Shown piece after piece: positions 35,883 to 44,651 of a stretch of DNA of 64,000 nucleotides. The notes under the pieces are model-generated. The model was not told the DNA's origin. It ran no database searches and saw nothing but the letters and a program-made list of their open reading frames with translations. Position numbers and translations under genes: made by a program. How positions within the stretch are numbered: the first letter of the stretch is position 1; each line of letters begins with the position of its first letter. Origin of the DNA: Marinobacter panjinensis (GTDB lineage Bacteria; Pseudomonadota; Gammaproteobacteria; Pseudomonadales; Oleiphilaceae). The stretch is taken from NCBI RefSeq assembly GCF_005298175.1, contig NZ_SZYH01000002.1:590207-654206 (forward strand). Direction: 5' to 3'.

Positions 35883-38800
35883 ATGCTTGAACTTCGCGGC
35901 GCTCCTGCGCTTTCGCCCTTTCGCTCCCGCAAGCTGCATACCCGCATTCAGGACATTGTTCCCGAAGTGGAGCATGTGTATGCCGAGTTCATGCACTTCA
36001 CGGACCTGGAGTCACCGCTGTCCGAATCTGACCAGGTGGTACTCGATCGGTTGCTGACATACGGGCCCAGTGTGCCTGCCGAAGAACCTGACGGCGTACT
36101 GTTCCTGGTGGTTCCTCGGCCCGGCACCCTGTCGCCCTGGTCCAGTAAGGCTACCGATATAGCGCGCAACTGTGGGTTGAAGCAAATCCGGCGGATTGAG
36201 CGCGGTACCGCCTACTATATAAAGGCAAGCCGAAAGCTGGGGCTGGCGCAGAGAGAAAAGATTGCGGCGCTGCTCCATGACCGCATGACCCAGAAAGTGT
36301 TCCACGAGATGGGTGGGGCAGAGCTGTTGTTCCACACCGATGAGCCTCGCACCCTCATCCGCATCCCGGTGCTGTCTGGTGGGCGCCAGGCTCTGGTGGA
36401 GGCCAATCGTTCGCTGGGCCTGGCGCTGGCGGAAGACGAGATTGATTACCTGGTCGAGTCTTTTTCGGACCTGGAGCGTGACCCCACGGATGTCGAACTG
36501 ATGATGTTCGCACAGGCCAACTCGGAGCACTGCCGCCACAAGATATTCAACGCCTCCTGGGATATTGATGGTGAGGGGCAGGAAAAATCCCTGTTTGCCA
36601 TGATCCGTAATACCTTCGAAATGAACAGCGAAGGTGTGCTGTCTGCCTATAAAGACAACGCGTCGGTCATTGCCGGCAGTCGTGGTGGCCGCTTCTTCCC
36701 GGAACCGGAATCCGGTGTGTATCGCTACCACGAAGAAGACATCCACATCCTCATGAAGGTGGAGACCCATAACCATCCCACGGCAATTGCGCCTGCGGCG
36801 GGTGCGGCAACCGGCTCCGGTGGCGAGATCCGTGACGAGGGCGCTACCGGTCGTGGCTCCAAGCCCAAGGCTGGCCTGAGCGGCTTTACCGTGTCCAACC
36901 TTAATCTGCCGGGCGACCCGCAGCCCTGGGAACTGGGCTACGGCAAACCGGACAGAATTGCCTCACCACTGGATATCATGATTGAAGGCCCCATTGGTGG
37001 TGCGGCATTCAACAACGAATTCGGGCGTCCTAACCTGACCGGTTATTTCCGCACGTTCGAAGAGCTGGTGCCGGGTGCTGCTGGTGAGGAAGTCCGCGGT
37101 TATCACAAACCCATCATGATTGCCGGTGGCCTGGGTAATATCCGTGCCAGCCACGTGGAAAAGGGCAATATTCCTGTCGTCGCCAAACTGATTGTTCTGG
37201 GCGGCCCGTCCATGCTGATCGGTCTAGGCGGCGGTGCTGCCTCATCTATGGATTCCGGCTCCAGCAACGAAAACCTGGATTTTGCCTCCGTCCAGCGGGA
37301 TAACCCCGAAATGGAGCGTCGCTGTCAGGAGGTGATTGACCGCTGCTGGCAGATGGGCGACGACAACCCCATCTGTTTTATACACGACGTTGGTGCCGGC
37401 GGACTTTCCAATGCCATGCCGGAGCTGGTGAAAGACGGTGGCCGGGGCGGCAGGTTTGAGCTGAGGGACATTCCCAGTGACGAGCCTGGCATGTCGCCCC
37501 TGGAAATCTGGTGCAATGAATCCCAGGAACGCTACGTCATGGCCGTTGCGCAGGAGAACCTGGAACAGTTCGATGCGCTTTGCCGCCGCGAGCGTTGCCC
37601 CTACGCAGTGATCGGCGAAGCGACCGAGACGCACCACCTGGAGCTTGGCGACTCCTACTTTGATGATCGCCCGGTTGATCTGCCGATGGACGTTCTTTTC
37701 GGCAAGCCACCACGGATGCACCGGAGCGTTTCCCGCACCTCGTTTACCAAGCCCATTTTCGATTCCACAAAGATCAATCTTGAGGATGCCATCAACCGCG
37801 TACTCCGGTTGCCGTCAGTGGGTTCAAAGAGTTTTCTGATTACCATTGGTGACCGCACCATCACCGGCCTTGTGGCCCGGGACCAGATGGCCGGCCCGTG
37901 GCAGGTGCCAGTCAGCGATGTGGCCGTCACGTCAACATCCTTTGATGTGAAAAGCGGCGAAGCAATGGCCATGGGTGAGCGCACGCCGGTTGCCGTTATT
38001 GATGCCCCGGCGTCCGGGCGCATGGCGGTTGGTGAGGTGATTACCAACCTGGCTGCAGCGCCCATTGCCAGGCTGCAGGACATCCGTTTGTCCGCCAACT
38101 GGATGGCCGCAGCGGGTCACCCCGGAGAGGATGAAAACCTCTACGAAACGGTTCGCGCTGTGGGTATGGAGCTTTGCCCGGCACTGGGCATCACCATTCC
38201 GGTAGGCAAGGACTCCATGTCCATGAAAACCGTTTGGGAAGAGGAGGACACTGGCGAGCAGAAAAGTGTGACCTCGCCCCTGTCACTGATTATCAGCGGT
38301 TTCGCGCCGGTGACCGACGTTGACAGAACCCTGACGCCGCAACTGATTACCGATGCCGGCGAGACGGATCTGATTCTGATTGACCTGGCAGCCGGCCAGA
38401 ATCGCCTGGGCGGCTCTGCCCTGGCGCAGGTTTATCGGCAGATGGGCGCAGTGGCGCCCGATCTGGACGACCCCGAAGACATCAAGGCGTTTTTCGCGGT
38501 TATTCAGGGGCTCAATGAAGACGGCAAGCTGCTGGCTTACCATGATCGTTCCGATGGTGGTTTGTTCGTAACCCTGGCCGAGATGAGCTTTGCCGCGCGC
38601 TCGGGCATTGATATCAAACTGGATGGGCTGGCCGAGGATTCGTCCCAGTTCCCGCGCGAGCTCTTCAATGAAGAGCTGGGGGCGGTCATTCAGGTCCGGC
38701 GCGACGAAACCGGCTTTGTGCTGCAACAATTCTCCGCAGCCGGTCTTGGTGACCACACGTCCGTTATCGGTACTCTCAACCAGGATGATTGTATTCGCTA

Positions 38801-39791
38801 CACCTTCGAAGGTAATGAAATTATTGCCCGGCCACGCGCTGAACTGCAGCGCTTGTGGGCGGAAACCAGTTACCGGGTGCAGTCGCTTCGCGACAATGCC
38901 GATTGTGCGCAGGAAGAATTCGACAACCTCCTGGATGCCGATGATCCCGGCCTTCATGCCAAGCTGACGTTTGACGTCAGCGAGGATATCTCTGCCCCCT
39001 ATGTCAACACCGGCGCGCGGCCAAAGATTGCGGTGCTGCGTGAGCAGGGTGTGAATGGTCAGGTCGAAATGGCGGCAGCCTTTGACCGTGCGGGATTCGA
39101 GTCTATTGATGTGCATATGAGCGACCTGTTGTCAGGCCGGGCTTCCCTGGAAGTCTTTAACAGCCTGGTGGCCTGTGGTGGGTTCTCCTATGGCGATGTG
39201 CTGGGCGCTGGAGAGGGCTGGGCCAAGTCCATCCTGTTCAGCGACCGGGTTCGCGATCAGTTCGCCGCTTTCTTCAATCGCCAGGACACTCTGGCTCTGG
39301 GCGTCTGTAATGGCTGCCAGATGCTGTCCAACCTTCATGAGCTGATTCCCGGTAGTGAAGGCTGGCCCCGTTTCGTCCGCAATCAGTCGGAGCAGTTTGA
39401 AGCCAGGCTGGTGATGGCCGAGGTGACGCCTTCCCCGTCCGTCTTCATGGATGGCATGGTGGGTTCCAGGATGCCGATCGCGGTTGCGCACGGTGAGGGA
39501 AGGGTAGAGTTTTCTTCAGGCACGTCGGCGGAGCAGCTCAACGACAGTGAACTTATTGCCCTGCGCTACGTGGATAATCGCGGCGATGTCACCACACGCT
39601 ACCCCTACAATCCCAATGGCTCTGAAGCAGGCATCACTGGCGTTACCACCAGGGATGGCCGGGTCACCATCATGATGCCCCACCCTGAGCGGGTCTTCCG
39701 CACATCTCAGCACTCCTGGCACCCGCAGGAGTGGTCAGAAGATGCCCCATGGATGCGAATGTTCCGCAACGCGAGGCGTTGGTTCGCCTGA
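35883..39791 (+). CDS. purL: Phosphoribosylformylglycinamidine synthase
   Basis: A 1302-residue single-chain FGAM synthetase of the fourth purine step. The start is the ATG at 35883 (MLELRGAPALSPF), not the upstream in-frame ATG at 35784. The first half carries the FGAM synthase core (MKVETHNHPTAIAP, ATGSGGEIRDEGATGRGSKP), a repeated pseudo-catalytic half follows, and the C-terminal class I glutaminase has its Cys in ALGVCNGCQMLSNL and His in PHPERVFRTSQHSWHP. It is the largest purine enzyme and is followed by its own terminator. Confidence 0.97.
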   Translation: MLELRGAPALSPFRSRKLHTRIQDIVPEVEHVYAEFMHFTDLESPLSESDQVVLDRLLTYGPSVPAEEPDGVLFLVVPRPGTLSPWSSKATDIARNCGLKQIRRIERGTAYYIKASRKLGLAQREKIAALLHDRMTQKVFHEMGGAELLFHTDEPRTLIRIPVLSGGRQALVEANRSLGLALAEDEIDYLVESFSDLERDPTDVELMMFAQANSEHCRHKIFNASWDIDGEGQEKSLFAMIRNTFEMNSEGVLSAYKDNASVIAGSRGGRFFPEPESGVYRYHEEDIHILMKVETHNHPTAIAPAAGAATGSGGEIRDEGATGRGSKPKAGLSGFTVSNLNLPGDPQPWELGYGKPDRIASPLDIMIEGPIGGAAFNNEFGRPNLTGYFRTFEELVPGAAGEEVRGYHKPIMIAGGLGNIRASHVEKGNIPVVAKLIVLGGPSMLIGLGGGAASSMDSGSSNENLDFASVQRDNPEMERRCQEVIDRCWQMGDDNPICFIHDVGAGGLSNAMPELVKDGGRGGRFELRDIPSDEPGMSPLEIWCNESQERYVMAVAQENLEQFDALCRRERCPYAVIGEATETHHLELGDSYFDDRPVDLPMDVLFGKPPRMHRSVSRTSFTKPIFDSTKINLEDAINRVLRLPSVGSKSFLITIGDRTITGLVARDQMAGPWQVPVSDVAVTSTSFDVKSGEAMAMGERTPVAVIDAPASGRMAVGEVITNLAAAPIARLQDIRLSANWMAAAGHPGEDENLYETVRAVGMELCPALGITIPVGKDSMSMKTVWEEEDTGEQKSVTSPLSLIISGFAPVTDVDRTLTPQLITDAGETDLILIDLAAGQNRLGGSALAQVYRQMGAVAPDLDDPEDIKAFFAVIQGLNEDGKLLAYHDRSDGGLFVTLAEMSFAARSGIDIKLDGLAEDSSQFPRELFNEELGAVIQVRRDETGFVLQQFSAAGLGDHTSVIGTLNQDDCIRYTFEGNEIIARPRAELQRLWAETSYRVQSLRDNADCAQEEFDNLLDADDPGLHAKLTFDVSEDISAPYVNTGARPKIAVLREQGVNGQVEMAAAFDRAGFESIDVHMSDLLSGRASLEVFNSLVACGGFSYGDVLGAGEGWAKSILFSDRVRDQFAAFFNRQDTLALGVCNGCQMLSNLHELIPGSEGWPRFVRNQSEQFEARLVMAEVTPSPSVFMDGMVGSRMPIAVAHGEGRVEFSSGTSAEQLNDSELIALRYVDNRGDVTTRYPYNPNGSEAGITGVTTRDGRVTIMMPHPERVFRTSQHSWHPQEWSEDAPWMRMFRNARRWFA

Positions 39792-39806
39792 GTCTGAACA
39801 GGCAAT

Positions 39807-39860
39807 AAAAAGCCGGTCCGGGGGGCACCAGAAAGGTGACTGATCCCGGGCCGGCTTTTT
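39807..39860 (+). terminator. Rho-independent terminator of purL
   Basis: The outer stem AAAAAGCCGGTCC pairs with GGCCGGCTTTTT (one G-U pair), with a small inner CACC/GGTG hairpin. It ends in TTTTT at 39856-39860, directly after purL. Confidence 0.85.
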
Positions 39861-40254
39861 GATTTCCGGATCTTGAAATTTGAGTGGTTTTCAAGGGAAA
39901 TTTTTGTTTATCAGTGCGAAAATCCTCTTGACTAAAATGGTTTATGCACATTTTGCCTGCCGTATTGTGTGTTCCGTGAACAAAGCGCTGTTTTCAGGTT
40001 CATTTTTTGTTCAGCGCTCATAAAGTACTGATAAATATACAATTAATGAAGTAGGTGAATTTGTCGCCAATTTAACGAAAGTGTAGTAATTACGGGGGGT
40101 GAGAGCGTGTTCCCAAAATCTTTCCCCAGAGTTATCCACAGATTCTGTGGGTAAGTAGCTAACTGCTTAATCTGTACAAAAAAGATGCGTATTGGCACGC
40201 CGAACCCGCGAATGTTAATCCTGCTGAACGTCTTGATAGGGGAGCAGACTGGTC
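39861..40254. other. AT-rich gene-free gap with DnaA-box-like sites
   Basis: A 394-base stretch without a credible gene, clearly more AT-rich than its flanks. It contains a consensus DnaA box TTATCCACA at 40132-40140, an inverted TTACCCACA at 40146-40154 on the other strand five bases on, and a TTATGCACA at 39942-39950. A 7-bp inverted repeat AGCGCTG/CAGCGCT lies near 39984-40018. Possible roles are a DnaA-titrating or DnaA-regulated region or simply the promoter of the YqfO-like gene; the chromosomal origin is unlikely because no dnaA, dnaN or mioC-type genes are near. Confidence 0.45.
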
Positions 40255-40566
40255 ATGTACAAGATGTGTTATTTCGTTCCGGAGAGTCACCTTGAAGTCA
40301 CCAAAGCTGCGCTGTTTGAATCCGGCGCAGGCCGCATCGGAGACTATGACTGTTGCGCATGGCAATGTAAGGGGCAAGGGCAGTTTCGCGCGCTTGAGGG
40401 GAGCAACCCCTACCTTGGTCAAACGGGGGAAGTGGAGCAGGTCGATGAATTTCGGGTAGAACTGGTTTGCAGGGACGAACTGATCCTGGCGGCGGTTCAG
40501 GCACTGAAGGAGTCGCATCCCTATGAAGAGCCGGCTTACGAAGTGTTCCACATGGAGGATTTGTAG
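40255..40566 (+). CDS. YqfO/NIF3-insert-like small protein
   Basis: A 103-residue protein matching the stand-alone CutA-like domain of the YqfO/NIF3 family (MYKMCYFVPESHLE, LFESGAGRIGDYDCCAWQ, GSNPYLGQTGEVEQV, SHPYEEPAYEVF). The fold is an alpha/beta trimeric unit that may bind metal or a small ligand. The function is unknown. It starts behind GGGGAG and is convergent with a Nudix gene four bases away. Confidence 0.88.
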   Translation: MYKMCYFVPESHLEVTKAALFESGAGRIGDYDCCAWQCKGQGQFRALEGSNPYLGQTGEVEQVDEFRVELVCRDELILAAVQALKESHPYEEPAYEVFHMEDL

Positions 40567-40569
40567 CGT

Positions 40570-41121
40570 CTACTGCCCTACGGGCTTCATACGATAGCGT
40601 ATGTCGTCCACGTGCACCGGGAAGTGCTCTTTCTGTACGTCTTCCAGGTAAAGCTCCAGAGTGCGACGAACGGTCGGGAACGACAGTTCATCCCAGGGAA
40701 TATCTTCGAGGGCAAACAACCTGGTTTCCAGGGATTCCTGGCCGGCACCAAAATTTTCGCTGGTAAGGGTCGCCCGGTAGAACATGTGGACCTGATCGAT
40801 GTGGGGAACATGGATAATGGTGTAGAGGTTGTCCACGGTGACTTCGGCCAGAGCTTCTTCCCAGGTTTCCCGGGTCGCGGCTTCAAGAGTGGTTTCCGAG
40901 TTTTCCATAAATCCCGCGGGCAGGGTCCAGTAGCCGTAGCGGGGTTCGATGGCCCTCCGGCACAGTAAAACCTGCCCCTGCCAGATTGGAACCGTTCCCG
41001 CGACAATGCGTGGATTCTGATAATGTATGGTTTCGCAGCTAATGCACACATAACGGTGACGATTGTCTCCTTCGGGAACGCGCTGTTCGACAGGATGGCC
41101 GCAGGTACTGCAGTATTTCAT
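40570..41121 (-). CDS. Zinc-ribbon Nudix hydrolase
   Basis: A 183-residue protein starting at the ATG at 41119-41121 (MKYCSTCGHPVEQR); a GTG three codons upstream is possible. The N-terminal zinc ribbon (CSTC, then CISC) is followed by a complete Nudix box (GFMENSETTLEAATRETWEEALAEV). Relatives are annotated as ADP-ribose or NADH pyrophosphatase-like enzymes. The substrate is not predictable, and the context gives no further clue. Confidence 0.9.
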   Translation of the reverse strand: MKYCSTCGHPVEQRVPEGDNRHRYVCISCETIHYQNPRIVAGTVPIWQGQVLLCRRAIEPRYGYWTLPAGFMENSETTLEAATRETWEEALAEVTVDNLYTIIHVPHIDQVHMFYRATLTSENFGAGQESLETRLFALEDIPWDELSFPTVRRTLELYLEDVQKEHFPVHVDDIRYRMKPVGQ

Positions 41122-41220
41122 TCGTTTCACCGTATACTGGACAATTGTGGGTTGGCAGGTGTAACTATCGGTGCTGCTGGCGTCTCATTCAATAGTCAGA
41201 TGTAAAAACGGAGCCGTGTT

Positions 41221-41808
41221 TTGCGCGATCTTCTTACCAAACGCCTCTCAGGTTATGTTCCCCGCTTATTGACGCTCGACTACCCCGAAGCCGGCGTACT
41301 GGTTCCTGTGACCGACGACCACCGCAATCCTGAAATCGTTTTTACCCTGAGGTCGGAAAACCTGAGCACTCACCGGGGCCAGGTGTCGTTCCCGGGAGGG
41401 CGGCGTGACCCGGAGGACAAATCCATCGCCGCCACGGCTTTGCGGGAAACCCACGAAGAAATCGGGTTGCCCCCTGATCAGGTTCAGTTGATTGCACCAC
41501 TCAGCCAGGTGATGTCCCTGCATCAGATCCTGGTAACTCCATACGTTGGTGTTATACCCGGCGATCACCCGCTGACGGCAAACCCGGCGGAGATTGAAAG
41601 CATTTTCAGGGTGCCGATTGAGTTTTTCCTGGAAGACAAGCGCCACCGCACCGACCCGTTGAATTTTCTCAATAATACCTTTTACGTGCCCTGCTACCGC
41701 TGGGAGCGCTACCAGATCTGGGGTCTTTCCGCTGTGGTACTGGTTGATTTCCTGAACGCGGTTTACGACGCGGGTATCGACCTGCTTGAGCCGCCGCAAG
41801 GGGGCTGA
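41221..41808 (+). CDS. CoA pyrophosphatase (Nudix)
   Basis: A 195-residue NudL-type enzyme that hydrolyses CoA to phosphopantetheine and 3',5'-ADP. The UPF0035 segment STHRGQVSFPGGRRDPEDKS leads into the Nudix box (AATALRETHEEIGL), and YVGVIP is also typical. The start is TTG at 41221 with GGAG upstream; no good ATG is available. It is divergent from the zinc-ribbon Nudix gene. Confidence 0.9.
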   Translation: MRDLLTKRLSGYVPRLLTLDYPEAGVLVPVTDDHRNPEIVFTLRSENLSTHRGQVSFPGGRRDPEDKSIAATALRETHEEIGLPPDQVQLIAPLSQVMSLHQILVTPYVGVIPGDHPLTANPAEIESIFRVPIEFFLEDKRHRTDPLNFLNNTFYVPCYRWERYQIWGLSAVVLVDFLNAVYDAGIDLLEPPQGG

Positions 41809-41920
41809 TCCCCCACACCCTCTCCCCAGGTTCCCTTCCTGATTTTCATGGTTTTCCTGGCTCCCGCTGTTGCACGCGGAGCCGGGGCGGCCAGGTTTGT
41901 ATTTAAAAAGTGTTCAAAAA

Positions 41921-41979
41921 TTAGACTAAAGTCCAATGTGATTGCAAAGTGATCAGGTATTACATGGTGAATACTGTAT
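41921..41979 (+). promoter_or_regulatory. Regulatory sites upstream of the GntR/mutase cluster
   Basis: Two sites lie in the 211-base gap. TTAGACTAAAGTCCAA (41921-41936) is a dyad with GACT/AGTC arms around AA. It resembles the motif upstream of the fatty acyl-CoA reductase. ATACTGTAT (41971-41979) is a short palindrome of the FadR/GntR operator style, 40 bases before the regulator's start, so autoregulation is plausible. Confidence 0.45.
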
Positions 41980-42019
41980 GCAAACGACAGCCAAGGAGTT
42001 GCGTCGTGGAGATTGATCA

Positions 42020-42712
42020 ATGAAGAAAATCCAGGCTGAGAAAAACCTCCCGGAGCTTATTTACGACTCTGTGGTCAATGCCATCGTCGAAGGTCTGCTC
42101 AAGCCGGGTGAACGGGTAACCCAGGAGACACTGGCCGAGAGACTGGATGTCTCACGGTTACCGGTGAGCCAGGCCATGCAGCGTCTTCGTGATGATGGCT
42201 TCCTCTCTGCGGTAGGGCGTCGCGGCCTGATGGTTTCGGTGCTTGATGAGAATTTTGTGGCGCAGTTGTACGAATTCCGCTGCGGGATTGATCTGATCAG
42301 TGCCGGGCTGGCTGCCCAGCGGGCAGATGCCGCGGCGCGAAAGCGTGGAGAGGACATCATTGCTGGTGGATTCGCGGCTGGAAAGGCCCATGACCTTCCC
42401 GCGCTCATCGACGCTGATATGCGCTTTCACGGTTTCATCTACGAACTGGCGGGTAACACCTTCATCCTGGATTCGATGGAAGCCCACTGGAATCACGTAA
42501 GACGAGTGATGAGCGACATTCTCATCGTTGAGAAAAACCAGCAACAGATTTGGGAAGAGCACGAGGCAATACTCAATGCGGTGTTGGCCGGCGACGTGCA
42601 GAACGCTGAAACGCTTGCGAGGCAGCATGTGGAGACTGCATCAAAATGGCTTCAGCAAGAAATACAGGGCTCCCGTGCACCTTTGAAAAGAAGCGGCAGC
42701 GCAATCACGTAA
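42020..42712 (+). CDS. GntR family regulator with FCD domain
   Basis: A 230-residue regulator. The N-terminal winged helix (about 10-75) includes LKPGERVTQETLAERLDVSRLPVSQAMQRL. The C-terminal FCD all-helical domain (about 85-215) has acidic and His residues that usually bind metal and a carboxylate ligand (DADMRFHGFIYELAGN; MEAHWNHVRRV). It lies 15 bases upstream of the B12-binding mutase subunit on the same strand, so it probably controls the cluster in response to a small carboxylic acid such as 2-hydroxyisobutyrate. The ligand is inference. Confidence 0.92.
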   Translation: MKKIQAEKNLPELIYDSVVNAIVEGLLKPGERVTQETLAERLDVSRLPVSQAMQRLRDDGFLSAVGRRGLMVSVLDENFVAQLYEFRCGIDLISAGLAAQRADAAARKRGEDIIAGGFAAGKAHDLPALIDADMRFHGFIYELAGNTFILDSMEAHWNHVRRVMSDILIVEKNQQQIWEEHEAILNAVLAGDVQNAETLARQHVETASKWLQQEIQGSRAPLKRSGSAIT

Positions 42713-42727
42713 TCCAAGGAGAATACG

Positions 42728-43153
42728 ATGCAAAACAATGACAATAATGCAACTGTGATTCGGGTAATGTTGGCCAAAATCGGTCTGGATGGTCATGACC
42801 GGGGCATAAAAGTGGTTGCGCGTGCGCTCCGGGATGCCGGCATGGATGTGGTCTATACCGGGCTACATCGCACACCGGAAGAAGTCGTCGATGCCGCAAT
42901 CCAGGAAGACGTGGATATCCTGGGCATCAGCCTGCTCTCGGGCGCGCACATGCACATTTTCCCCAAAGTACTGGAGCTCCTGAAAGCGAAGGAAGCGGAA
43001 GACATGATCGTTGCCGGTGGTGGTGTTATCCCGGATGAGGATGTCAAAGAGCTTTACCAGATGGGCGTCCACAAGATTCTGTTACAGGACACTCCTCCCC
43101 AGGAAATCATTGATTCGTTCCGGCAACTGGTTGCTGACCGTGGTGCCCGATAA
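42728..43153 (+). CDS. hcmB: Acyl-CoA mutase small subunit, B12-binding (HcmB-like)
   Basis: A 141-residue cobalamin-binding domain. The base-off signature is complete: GLDGHDRG (about 18-25, His being the lower cobalt ligand), ISLLSGAHM, and VAGGGVIPDED. MCMs usually fuse this domain to the large subunit. A separate small subunit is typical of isobutyryl-CoA and 2-hydroxyisobutyryl-CoA mutases. The start has a strong AAGGAG site. Its large partner is the gene at 45619-47316. Confidence 0.93.
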   Translation: MQNNDNNATVIRVMLAKIGLDGHDRGIKVVARALRDAGMDVVYTGLHRTPEEVVDAAIQEDVDILGISLLSGAHMHIFPKVLELLKAKEAEDMIVAGGGVIPDEDVKELYQMGVHKILLQDTPPQEIIDSFRQLVADRGAR

Positions 43154-43229
43154 GTCCGGTGCCATGCCGGCCGGGCGGCCGTGACAGGTTTCCTCAGACG
43201 ACAACCAATAACAATATCAGGAGTCTCCG

Positions 43230-44651
43230 ATGGAAGAGTGGAATTTTCCCCCCAATTACAACAAAGACTATTTTCCGGACCCGAACAGCCCTTACTGGTT
43301 CCGAGACCGGGAAACGATGGACCCGGAGAAGCGTGATGAGCTGATCGTTGCGCGCATCCGTGACGTGATGGCCTATGCCTACGACCACTCGCCATTTTAC
43401 CAGCGCAAATGGGACGAAGCCGGTATAAAGGCCAAAGACATCCGCACGCTTGCAGACTTCGAAGAAGTGCCTGTCGTCACCAAGCAGGAACTGCGTGATT
43501 CCCAGGCAAAAAATCCGCCCTTCGGGGATTATCTCTGCTGCCCTGAAAGCGATATCCATCATATCCATGGCACCTCCGGAACAACCGGCCGGCCCACCGC
43601 CTTTGGTATTTCCCGCCGTGACTGGGACACCATCGCCAACAACCATGCCCGGATCATGTGGGGTATGGGCCTGCGGCCGGGAGACACGGTGTTTGTGGCC
43701 GCTATCCTCAGTCTCTATATGGGGTCCTGGGGTGCGCTGATTGGTGCCGAAAGGTTGGGCTGCAAGGCGTTTCCCTTTGGCGCTGGCGCTCCAGGGATGA
43801 CGGCGCGAGCCGTTACCTGGCTGGGCATGATGAAGCCTGCGGGGCTCTACTCCACACCTTCCTATGCGCTGAGGCTGGCGGAAGTCGCCCGTGAGGAAGG
43901 GGTTGACCCCAAAGAGTTCGGTATCAAGGTGCTGTTCTTTTCCGGTGAGCCGGGCGGGTCCATTCCGTCCATCCGGGACAAGATCCAGGACATCTACGGC
44001 GCTAAGGTGGTTGATTGCGGAACCATGGCCGAGCTGACGCCCTGGATGCACGCCTCTGGCAGTGCCGACACCGAGGGTATGCTGCTGTGGCAGGACATTG
44101 TCTACACCGAGGTGGCAGACCCGAATACCAATCGTCGTGTTCCCTACGGCGAGCAGGGCACTCCGATCTATACCCACCTCGAGCGGACTTCCCAACCGAT
44201 GATCCGCATGGTCTCCGGCGACCTGACTCATTGGGTGATGGAAGACAACCCGTGCGGACGAACCTATCCGCGACTGCCCAAAGGTATCTACGGGCGGATC
44301 GACGACATGTTCCAGATACGGGGTGAAAACGTCTACCCCAGCGCCATCGCAGAAGTTCTCGAGGGCCTCGCTGGCTATGGCGGTGAGCACAGAATCATCA
44401 TCTCACGGGGCGGCTCCATGGATGAGCTGGCAGTCCAGGCAGAATTCGATCAGGAGACCGCGAACAAGGGCCCGGATGCGGTCAAGGCGATGGGAGAACG
44501 GGTGGAGGCCGAGCTCAGCCGGGTGCTGGGTGTTCGGGCAAGGGTAGTCATGGTCGAGCCGGATACCTTCCCGCGCACCGATTTCAAGGCTCAGCGTGTC
44601 GTTGATGACAGAGACCTGTACCAGAGCCTCAACCAGAAGCGGGGTGGTTGA
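43230..44651 (+). CDS. Acyl-CoA ligase, PaaK-like (putative 2-hydroxyisobutyrate-CoA ligase)
   Basis: A 473-residue AMP-forming ligase of the phenylacetate-CoA ligase branch. The ATP loop is HGTSGTTGRPTAF, the adenine-binding segment is VDCGTMAELTPWM, the hinge Asp is in YGRIDDMFQIRGENVYPS, and the C-terminal lid ends FPRTDFKAQRVVDDR with the catalytic Lys. The branch includes the characterised 2-hydroxyisobutyrate-CoA ligase, and its place between the mutase subunits makes the mutase substrate the likely product. A phenylacetate role is unlikely because no paa genes are near. It ends one base before meaB. Confidence 0.88.
   Translation: MEEWNFPPNYNKDYFPDPNSPYWFRDRETMDPEKRDELIVARIRDVMAYAYDHSPFYQRKWDEAGIKAKDIRTLADFEEVPVVTKQELRDSQAKNPPFGDYLCCPESDIHHIHGTSGTTGRPTAFGISRRDWDTIANNHARIMWGMGLRPGDTVFVAAILSLYMGSWGALIGAERLGCKAFPFGAGAPGMTARAVTWLGMMKPAGLYSTPSYALRLAEVAREEGVDPKEFGIKVLFFSGEPGGSIPSIRDKIQDIYGAKVVDCGTMAELTPWMHASGSADTEGMLLWQDIVYTEVADPNTNRRVPYGEQGTPIYTHLERTSQPMIRMVSGDLTHWVMEDNPCGRTYPRLPKGIYGRIDDMFQIRGENVYPSAIAEVLEGLAGYGGEHRIIISRGGSMDELAVQAEFDQETANKGPDAVKAMGERVEAELSRVLGVRARVVMVEPDTFPRTDFKAQRVVDDRDLYQSLNQKRGG

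Noticed and set aside
39861..40254. Chromosomal replication origin
   Set aside because: Only two or three DnaA-like boxes and no dnaA, dnaN, rpmH, gidA or parAB genes around it; purL is not an origin neighbour.
43194..44390. 398-residue open frame antisense to the acyl-CoA ligase
   Set aside because: The opposite strand carries all AMP-ligase motifs; this frame has none of its own.
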